Assembly: GCA_026770575.1 (NCBI GenBank)
Contig: MU657201.1
Coordinates: forward strand, 171,883-184,328
Reading direction: 5' to 3'
DNA length: 12,446 nt
DNA from: Pelagophyceae sp. CCMP2097
Taxonomy: Eukaryota > Sar > Pelagophyceae
Part shown: positions 1-8,400 of the stretch, piece after piece
Position numbering within the stretch: position 1 is the stretch's first letter
Layout of the letters: every line of letters begins with the position of its first letter
The notes under the pieces: generated by a model
Database searches by the model: none
Seen by the model: the letters and a program-made list of their open reading frames with translations, nothing else
What the model was told of the DNA's origin: nothing
Position numbers and translations under genes: made by a program

Positions 1-12
1 GGTTCAAACCGT

Positions 13-383
13 CGCAGGCGGCACAGCCGCCTCACGCATCCGTTCCAGGTGGCGTAGCCGTCTTTTGCCGCTGCTGACGGAGCAGCCACACCATTCGGCG
101 CAGCCGCTTTATACTGCTGTCGCTGGCGACGCAGCCGCTTTATGCAGTCGACGCAGACGGCGTAGCCGCCTTTTGCTACTACTGGCTGTGCAGCCGCATA
201 TTGTGGCGCAGCCGCATCTTGCTACCGCTGCTCTTGGTTTATACGTCGCAAACGACGCAGCCGCCTTACGCATATGTCACATGCGTCGCAGCCGCCTTTT
301 GTCATTGCTGGCGGCGCAGCCGTAGCATGTGGCGCAGCCGCTTTATGGTTACGACGCAGGCGGCGCAGCCGCCTCACGCATCC
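13..383. repeat. Degenerate CAGCCG satellite with a ~108-bp higher-order period
   Basis: Thirteen copies of a CAGCCG-like core (CAGCCG, TAGCCG or CAGCCA) start at 24, 55, 83, 101, 132, 163, 191, 209, 258, 289, 317, 335 and 366. The gaps are 31, 28, 18, 31, 31, 28, 18, 49, 31, 28, 18 and 31 bases, so the pattern repeats every 108 bp, with one unit lengthened to 126. The 29-base segment at 13-41 recurs at 354-382 with one substitution. Many cores lie in short inverted repeats, for example GGCGGC-GCA-GCCGCC near 360-374. All plus-strand readings through it end in stops within about 90 codons, so I regard it as non-coding satellite. The array may extend beyond the left edge. Confidence 0.85.
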
Positions 384-845
384 ACCGTTTTCTGTTTCAA
401 TTGGTTTTAAAACAGCTACTCTTCTTAGGGCGCGCGCAGTTGTTCATTGGTCGTTATGGACAACCGCTGGAGCTTGTCTATAGGGTCAAAAACGAGTTAT
501 ATACCCTTTTGTATTTTTGGTGTTCTATTGTACTGCTATGCGCCGCAAGCTTATAGTTTTCGGCGTTCGAAAAACAGATATCTACTCTCACCAAATACCT
601 CTTGTCCCGCCTTTCACGCGCAAACGCACGAGAGGGTTCGTAGGGTACCACGCGGGATCGATCTACAGCCTCGCGTCAATGTAAAACTATCGCTGAAAAA
701 AAAATCAGCGAAAAAAGAAAAAAAAAACTTGGAATCTGTACACGCGACATACGCAGCGGCGCGAACGAGCCGGTAACTTCAGTCCAATGGCAATCAACGA
801 ACTACGAGACCCTGAACAAACAAACGTTCTCACAAGTTAAAACAA
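384..845. other. Gene-poor, AT-richer spacer
   Basis: No open frame here has plausible protein composition. The stretch is visibly less GC-rich than the rest of the window. It has an A-rich tract at about 695-727, and a 6-bp inverted repeat (CGCTGA at 691-696, TCAGCG at 705-710) encloses part of it. I see no promoter element or RNA gene I could defend. Confidence 0.6.
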
Positions 846-958
846 ATCCTTAGATAGTAATAGGCGCCGACCCCTAAGGGGCCCTGTAAAGTCACATTGA
901 AGGGTAAAAGTGAAAAAAATCTTTAGATAGTAATAGGCGCCGGCCCCTGCGGGGCCCT
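846..958. repeat. Two 40-bp direct repeats, 73 bp apart, each ending in a GC-rich hairpin
   Basis: Copies lie at 846-885 and 919-958 and differ at only a few positions. Each begins with ATC(C/T)TTAGATAGTAATAGG and ends in a self-complementary segment: CCCCTAAGGGG at 871-881, and GGCCCC-TGC-GGGGCC in the second copy. Read on the minus strand, the right copy follows directly after a strong donor-like GTAAGG at 961-956, and TTTACAG lies before the left copy. The pair could therefore be part of an intron or a small mobile element. I cannot assign a family. Confidence 0.8.
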
Positions 959-961
959 TAC

Positions 962-1262
962 AGCTCCAGACCCAGTCAGTGTGCCCGTTGAGGATTGCCA
1001 TGCCCTTGGAAATCTTGTCCTGCCAGATGAGCTTACGCACGACCGGCGCCACGGCCCGCGCATCGCGAGCGACTTGCTTCGTCACGAGGAGCGCCTCCAG
1101 CGACGCCGTCAGCCGGAGGATGCGCGCGAGCAGGTCCGTCTGCTCGAACACGGCGAGCGCGGCCGGGCGTCCGGGACGCGAGCGGGCGTCGCGCAAGGCG
1201 ACGGGCATGGTCTCCGAAAGCGCCCCCTCGAGGGCCGGCCCGCGCCCCAGGGCTGCGCCCAT
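962..1262 (-). pseudogene. 5' fragment of a WD40-repeat gene (head only)
   Basis: On the minus strand an open frame runs from an ATG at 1262 (or a GTG at 1280). It has a helical, F-box-like segment with the string FEQTDLLARILRLTASLEAL. This is followed by a Lys/Arg-containing linker and then LNGHTDWVWSC, the start of a WD40 blade (compare GHT..V.SCAFSPDG in the WD40 gene at the right edge). The blade stops there: at 961-956 the sequence becomes GTAAGG, a good donor, and then enters the hairpin repeats. No further WD40 blade exists between there and the left edge. It is either a truncated relic or a first exon whose downstream exons lie outside the window. The F-box comparison is weak; the WD40 start is clear. 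Confidence 0.55.
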
Positions 1263-1824
1263 CGACGCGCGTCCGGGCACCTTGAAGACGACGCGTGTTT
1301 CAAATCACGAAGAGCCTAGGATTTGATCAACTCTTCTCTCTTGCGTCTTTTACTCGTGCTCGGGCTTGCCGCGCGGCACGAGGTCGCCCCTCGGAGTAGC
1401 AGGGGCTCTCCAGGGTTCAATGGCGTGGCGAGAGGCCAAGGCAAAGCGTCGGAAGGTACATGGAGTGCGTCGGCCAAGGAGTTGCAAAACGAGAAGTATC
1501 TTGGGGGCTTCTGTGGTGGCTCCTTGGAGGGGCGCGCGGCCCGCAGACGCCCCTTGGCGACTCACTTTGCGGTCATGCACGTTGCGGCAATGGAGGCCAT
1601 GCTCTTGAATGGTCATATCCAGGGTATTTCTCTGTAAAAATCAGTTTTGACCGTAGCCCCATTTCAGCGAAAGGCGCGTTCCAACGACAGGCCGAGGCGC
1701 TCGACGGCGCACTCGTAGATCGCCCGCGAGGCCTCGGACCGTCGCCGGCGGCCCGCGCTGCACCGCCGCAGCACAACCGTTCGCCTCGACGGTCCCCGCG
1801 CCTCGGGCCGCCGGCGCCGGCGCC
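1263..1824. other. No convincing gene
   Basis: Both strands carry overlapping open frames, but their translations are Arg/Ala/Pro-rich and of the kind GC-rich DNA gives by chance. None begins with a good ATG followed by recognisable protein. A TTG-initiated plus-strand frame at 1323-1637 has a hydrophobic start, but it lacks an ATG and any familiar domain. Part of this stretch may be 5' flank or UTR of the large gene that begins near 1825-2200. Confidence 0.45.
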
Positions 1825-1836
1825 ATGGTCTCCGAG
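1825..1836 (+). other. Candidate start codon and tiny first exon of the large gene
   Basis: An ATG at 1825 sits in a strong eukaryotic start context (GGCGCCATGG). The fourth codon ends at a good donor, GAG|GTGGGC, at 1837. Joining to the acceptor GCGTAG|G before 2085 keeps phase 0 and would give Met-Val-Ser-Glu followed by the ankyrin exon. Alternatives are a longer first exon using another donor, or simple initiation at the in-frame ATG at 2199. Only transcript data can decide. Confidence 0.25.
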
Positions 1837-2084
1837 GTGGGCGCGCGCACGGCGCGGCGGCGCGACGCGTCGCTCGTCTCGCTCTCGCTCAAGCGCTTCG
1901 CGTCGTCGGGCAGTAAACCTCTCGAGGCGCGTTTCCCTCCGTCCCCAGTCCGACGGAAGAGGCGAGGACCGCGGGGAGAGGCGCCGCCGCTCCCGTGCGC
2001 GTCGAGGAATACCGTGCCGCTGGCTGCATGCCGGCGGCGGCGTGCCTGCGAAGAAGACGGCGGAAGAAGACGGCCTCCGCGTAG

Positions 2085-2474
2085 GACCCGCGCCTCCCAA
2101 ACGCGCCTCCCAAGGACGCCGTCGCGCGCCTCTTCGGCCTCGACGCGCCATCGGCGGCCGTGGCCGAGGCTTCGAACGCTTTGGGGGAGACGGCGGTGAT
2201 GCCTCTGACATCATCAGGTCTGAAAGTCTTCACGCAACTTATGAAGGCTGCCGCCAAAGGCTCCGCTTCCGAAGTCGAGTCGCTTCTGCAAAACCCGGAC
2301 CATTTCCAAACGCTCTTCGACCGCGACCACCGCGGCCGCACCGCCAAGGACTGGGCGCGCAGGGAGGGTCATTTGCAAGCTGGGGATTTGTTGCAGAAAG
2401 CGATGCTGAAAGAGCTTGACCGACGGAATGTAAAGCAAGACGCCAACACGACCGAGCGCGCCATGACCGACCTC
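2085..2474 (+). CDS. Exon: N-terminal region and first ankyrin repeats
   Basis: The open frame follows an acceptor (CGCGTAG|G at 2084) because a stop lies in frame at 2082. An in-frame ATG at 2199 is the best start if no upstream exon is used; the sequence before it (PPKDAVARLFGLD...) already looks like protein. Ankyrin character starts at about 2235 (LMKAAAKGSASEVESLL) and continues with DHRGRTAKDWARREGH. The exon ends with Thr-Asp-Leu at a GTGCGT donor (2475). The 81-nt intron 2475-2555 (phase 0, acceptor TTCTTAG|G) then leads into the next exon. Reading straight through would hit a stop at 2538-2540. Confidence 0.7.
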
Positions 2475-5400
2475 GTGCGTCTTTTTCCCTGTTTGGGTGG
2501 TCCTTGGACATGGCTTGACGGCCTCTTCTTGGGACCCTGAACCGAGCTTTCTTAGGTCTCTCAAAACGCCCGCCTCGGACGCGTCTTAGATCACGCCGTC
2601 ACGGAGCGCGACGTCGAGGCCGTCTCCTTAGCGGTGGAGTCGGCGACGTTTACGAGGGCGGAGTTTGAGGAAGCGTGCCGGGAGCTTTTCGTGTTTGCCG
2701 AGGCTGCGCTGGAAAAGTCGAAGATGGAAGGCCGAGGCGCTTCAACGCAGAGCGCTTTCACGCGCACCGAGGTGGAGCACACGTCGGAGAAGTACTACCT
2801 CGACACGGAGACGGAGACGGGCGGCACCGCCTTACTTTTGGCTTGCGCGGCGGACGACGTGCGATTATGCCAAGCCATTTTAGAAAAAGGGGGTGTGGTC
2901 GACCTCGAGAACCAGCGCGGCCACACGGCCTTGACGTGGGCCTGCGTCTGCGGCTCCGCGCAGGTGGCTACCGTGCTCTTGCAGTCTGGGAAGACGTCGG
3001 CAGACTTTCGGACAAAGCTCGAGGGGCGGACGCCTCTTCTCCACGCCGCCCACCACGGTCAGGCGAAATGCGTCCAGGTCTTAGTCGACCGCTTGTTCCT
3101 CGAGGCGCAGCAGTGCCGTTTCGAGGGGCTTCGATTCGACCGGCCGAGGCCTTTGCCCGAGCTGGAGCAGGACGTGTTGCGTCGGAACTGGATGCGGCAA
3201 TTCACGAAGTCGCTCTTTTACACCGATCCGTGGTCCGGCCTCCGCGCATCTGCCCTCGCGAGGTCGCGAGGCCACGAGGACGCGTTTCGAGTCCTGGACG
3301 CTGCGGAATCAAGGTGCCAAGCTCGAGAAGCCGAATTATCGCTCAGAGCCGCGCAAGTCGCACGAGTCTTCTGCCCAAGGAAGTGCCAACCTGAAGAAGC
3401 AAAAAACGCCATGCCGTTGGACTCGCTGACGGCGCACATGCTCAACGACTGCGCTCTACGACCGGCTGGGTGCGATTTATGCGGTTCGACTTTGCCCTTG
3501 GGTCATTTAGAAGACCATCAATCCACCACGTGCGCGCAAAGGCAAGTCTGGTGTTCTCTGTGCCGCACCAACGTCGCGGCGCGGATCTGGGATGCGCACG
3601 CCCGGTTCCGCTGCCCGCAAAGGTCGGTGGCATGCAGACAAGGGTGTGGGATGATTTTAAAGGCGGACACGATTTCTGTCCACGAGATGCAAAAGTGCCC
3701 TCTTCGCCCGAAACCCTGCCCAAACGTCCCGAGCTGCGGCTTTGAGGTGGCGGCGAATCGTGTGAAAGTTCATGCGACGACGGAGTGCGAAATGCGACTG
3801 GTCAAGTGCCGTCTAGGATGCGGCAAGCTCGTCGCTTTTGCAAAACTAGATTTCCACGAGACGCAAGTGTGCGTCCAGCCCTGCCAGTGGGACGGCTGCG
3901 GCGAGCGCATCGGGCCCGAGGAACAGAGGCTTTTACACGAGAAATTCCATTGCTCGCGCCGGCCCGTGGTCTGTCCGCACGGGTGCCGAGTGAAATCCGT
4001 CTCCGCCGCCTCGATGCAATAGCCGGCGTCGAAACAATGCGAAACCCTGGCATTGTGCGGTCCCGATATCGCCTTTCTGCGGTCCTTTATGCGGTCCCGA
4101 AACCGGCCCGTACACGGCCGCCGCCGGAGAGAGGGCCGGGGCCTTTGGTGAGAGGGTCCTTTCGGGTCGGAGAAAACGCAAAGGCGGTCTGTATACGACC
4201 CTCGATGGTCCTTTGACGGCCCCGAAGACGGGCCCTGAGACACCTGGATAAAGACACCAGAGGGTTCTCGACGACCCGAGACAGACCCGAGGCAGGTCCT
4301 CCACGACCCGAAGACGGCCTCTTGACGGTCCCGCACAACCCGGGAATGCCCCGAAGACGGTCCTGCACGACCCGGGACCGTGTACGGTCCACACTGCGGC
4401 CGAATGTGGCCCAAAGGATGTGATGATGACCCTCCTCCGGACCGCGCGGCCCACACACGTGTCGATAGGTGGGCGCACGCGGACCTCATGTGCCTCCTCC
4501 GCACGACGTCATGCCCCTACGGCTGCGCCTGGCGCGGCGGCTACCAGGACTTGGAGTCTCACCTTGACGCCGAGCTCGGCAGCTGCGAGGAGAGGTTGAT
4601 GCGGTGCAGATACGACCTCCTCGGCAGGTGCGTTTTGCCGGGCCGTACATTTCGGTCATCGGGGCAAGGCAGCCGGAGAGACGCGTCCAACGTCGACGCA
4701 GCAACCCGGGCGGCCGTGGGTTGACACGAATGTCCTCGTGAAATGCGTAGGCGCGTGGAGTACGAGGTGCAAGGCACCGAAAAGGGTTCCATCTACGAGA
4801 TGACCTTTGAGCACGCCACGCTGCGCAAGTACGATTCGGAAAAGGATTCCTTTTACGTTTACCCGCAGCAGGGCAAGCCGTTTTGGGCCAAGATCAACGA
4901 GCTTCACAACGTGCGTGCCTTCGTTTCCGTGCGAGGCAACGATTCCCGCAGTGCCGTGATGAAAGTCCCTTGATGGTCGTCGAAGATGCGGTGGGGTCGT
5001 GGGCGTACCGCAAGCAGATCGAACGTACCGCAAGCGGATCGAATGGTAGGTGGTCTTCGTTGACGCGCAGCCGTCCTCTTATAAATGTGACTGGGTCTCC
5101 GCCGCGTCCATGGCCGCGCACCTCTCAGGCGACTGCGTCTGCAAGCCCGCGAGGACGCTCGTTTTTGAACAAGTGGAAGAAACGATTGTTGCAGCTTTCG
5201 AAGAAGAGTTTGAAGCGCCAGAGATCGAAATACGCTGCAAGTACGGCTGCGGTTTAGCCTTCGACTCGCCGAACGACGACGATTTAAGGTTCGCGCACCA
5301 AATTGGAAAGTGTCCCAAGAGATGCGTGGTTTGCCACGGCTGTGGCGATGGGACGATTTGGGCCGAAGAACTGGAAGGTCACATCCTCAATGACTGCCCA

Positions 5401-8400
5401 GTCCTCTCCGTCAAGCCGCCGCCCTCGGGCAGCGTCTGCCGCTGCGGGTTGTTCGTGGCGCACGCGGATGCGACTGACCATCAACTCGAATGTGCGTTGC
5501 TGCGTGGGTGCCGGGGTGGCTTCCACGCGTGTTTGGGCCTCGCACGCCTGCCGACCTCGTGGGGAGCCGCCCCCGTGGACGGGCCTTGTATGGACGGGGT
5601 CCCTCGACGTCGCAGAGGTGTTCCCAAGACACGCATGAACATCCGACAGACGTTTCACAGGCGACGGCAAGGACGTTTACTGCCCGAGCGGGTGCGGCGA
5701 GAAGATGCTTTTGCGAGACGTCGAGCGCCACGCTTCAAAGTGCCAACGCCGACATTTGCAGCACGGCGTCTTAGTGAGCTGCCCGCTTGGGTGTGGGAGG
5801 GATGGGATTCGATTTCAAGACGAGTGGGCCCACGTCTCCTCCGAGTGTCCAAGACGGATCGTCGAATGCGACTTTGGGTGCGGCGCCGAGATCCCGCACA
5901 ACGTCTCGGTCGACCACGCAAACGTCTGTGATTTAAGAGTAGTGCCATGCGGCGTGGGCGCCGAGGGCTGCGAGCGGCAGAAGAGGTGCGTCTACGCTCG
6001 GCTCATTTGATGCCTTTGAGAAAGGCGTTTGAAGGGGGGACCTCGAGAGCTTGCAAGCCAAGAGGTTTTCGGAACGTCGTACCCTCTGATAGGTCGTGGC
6101 TGACGTATTCCAGAGGAGGCGGCGATTTCGACGCTTCTCCAAACCGCGGAATCGAGTTCGTCCGGTGCGACGTGCACCAGGCGACGCTGCTCATGTTCGC
6201 GGTTCGTAAAAGCGAGCATGGGTTATTTGACCACTTGCTCCAGCTCATCGAGTTTCTCCAGCGTCCGACAATTCGAGAGGCGGGTTCGAGCACCTCGGCC
6301 GAACCCCCACGCCGCACGCATGCCGACGAAGAGGCGGAGTGGGGGGAACGGGCATCAGGTCAAAACTGAACCAAAACCGCGCCACCTAGGTCCAACGACG
6401 ACCGCTCCCTCGCTTTATCCGAGCTGAGCGCCGAGGCCATCGACGGCCACAGCGCGATGACAAAGGCAAGCGAGCTGGATGATTTGGACATGGTTGAACG
6501 GCTTTGGCGAGCGGGTGTCGACGTGAACGGCGAAACAAAGCGAGGCAGGACGCCTCTTATAGAAGCCTCAAAGGCAGGGAGTTCCAACGTGGCGAAATTC
6601 CTCGTCTTGAAAGGCGCGGTCGTGGACTTGAAGGCCCGGCAAGGAAGGAATGCTTTAGAATGGGCTCGGATGTCTGGCCAGATGTCCGTGTACACTCAGC
6701 TCCGACGCGATTTAGACGTGGCTTCTGACATGTCGTCCTTGTTCAAGCTCGTCTCTTTGCACGACTACGACGCCGTGTTGAACGTCGTGAAGGAGGGCGA
6801 GCCTTTCCAACGGTGTGCTCTCCCGATATTACTCAACGAGCTTCAAGTGGAAGACCAGGCTCTACAAGACTGTTTAAAAGACGAAATCGAGCTCCAGCGG
6901 CTTTCCCGGCAGTTCAAGATCTCGCGCCTGGAGTCGGACCACTTCCTCGACCAAAAAGTCGAGCTTGCGGCTGGGTCGCAAGGCAGCGCGGACGCGGCTT
7001 TCAAGGTTCGAAATGCTCTCGACGAATCCGTCGACGTTTCTTTACGAAAGGCCGCAATCGCTCTCCGAACGGTCGAGGACGCCGACGTCGTCGAGCTGCA
7101 CTCGCTCGCCGCGCGGGCCGTGCCTTTGAGGGTTCTGAGCGTTTTAAAGGCCTGTTGCCTCCTGCTCGACTTGTCGACGAAGAAGGCCGGCGAAGCAGCA
7201 TTCGCATCCAATGAAACAGTGAAGCGCACGGGCCGCGGCGTCGACGCCGGGAGGGACGCGGCGAACGAGTGGAGAGGAGCGAAAAAGTGTTTAGCAAAAC
7301 CGACGGAGCTCGTTCGGACGCTCCGCTTCTTTTCTACAGCGAATAACAAACATTTCCGCGGCGCCGCGCAGCATCTCCGGGAATTATTTGCAGAACAAGC
7401 AGACGAAGGCGCAGCCGAAGAAGTGCCGCCGGTGCGTTTGTCAAGGAGACGCGCTTTCTGAGAAAGGTCCCGACTCCGCCCTCACCACCGACTCGCGCCC
7501 TGACCAAATTTCCTAGGCCCCGCCCGCATCTTCGCGTTTGCACTGGTCGGCGGCGGACCTGGAGCGCGCGCGGCTGGACCGCCTTGCGTGTGATGACATC
7601 GATAGGGAGTCTGCTCGGGCGCGGAGCGTCGGGCGGCGGAAACCACTCTTTTCCATTGATCAAGACGCGGACAACGCCGACAGACCCGCAATCGGCGGCT
7701 ACCAGCTCGCCGGCGTCCTTGCGCTCTGGGTCCAAGGCGGCGTCGTGGTCGCGAAGCCATGGTCCGGAAACACGGACAGACAACACGGACGGACAACATG
7801 AATTCCAGAGTCGGCGAGGACAGAGGCCCACCGTTCGAGATGGACGCCGGCGAGGACCATCGTAGCCCCCCCATGCCTCGGCGCTCCCTTTGGCCCTTTG
7901 GGACCGTCGCCCTTTGGGACCGTCGTTGATAGGTGAACGCGCACGTCGCGGCCATGGAAGCCTCCGACGTCCTCCGCGGCCTCGAGCAGGCCGAGCTCGT
8001 CCTCCGGAACACGTTCACGGCCGAACGCGCGCCCATGTTGAACGCCGTGCGTGCCTCGATAGAGGCTCGAAGGGACAGATGCAGACTTCCAAAAATAACA
8101 GGCTCGCCGCGACAACCGCGTGGCGCACTCGCGGTGCGAGATGCTCGATGCGGAGCTGGCGGCGTGCCAGAAGTCGGTGCTGTATCTGCGGAAAAGGTGC
8201 CACGCGTGGGAGATGAAGCCAGGAGCAGCGCCTTGCAAACGAACAAAGCAACGGTCCTCTACAGCCCGTCGAGGGTCCGTCGACGGACCCTATTCGGTCC
8301 TCGACGGACCCTCGACGGACCCTCAACGGCTCTCTACGGACCCGGTCCCCTGCAGACGGTCTGCGGTCCTCAATCGGACGGTCTCCGGTCCTCTGCGGGA

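Noticed and set aside
13..383. CRISPR-like array
   Set aside because: Repeats are short and degenerate, spacings are unequal in a fixed cycle, and the host is eukaryotic.
691..710. Inverted repeat around an A tract as a bacterial-style terminator
   Set aside because: Stem is only six pairs, no gene ends there, and the surrounding genes are eukaryotic.
1323..1637. Possible small secreted protein with a hydrophobic start
   Set aside because: Starts only at TTG, no ATG in context, no recognisable domain, and overlapping frames are equally open on both strands.
1460..2419. Long plus-strand open frame of 319 codons
   Set aside because: Its translation is dominated by Arg, Ala, Pro and Ser, has no good start context and overlaps the clearer ankyrin exon in another frame; this is typical of chance frames in GC-rich DNA.
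3770..4504. Minus-strand frame of 244 codons with recurring Gly-Pro-Ser motifs
   Set aside because: It is generated by the GGTCC repeats of the 4016-4468 insert and by the antisense of zinc-finger exons.
4656..5033. Minus-strand frame of 125 codons
   Set aside because: Antisense to the Tudor-like exon, which has better composition and fits neighbouring splice phases.
7482..8246. Minus-strand frame of 254 codons
   Set aside because: Opposite an exon/intron succession with matching splice phases; composition is Arg/Ser/Pro-rich and no domain is recognisable.
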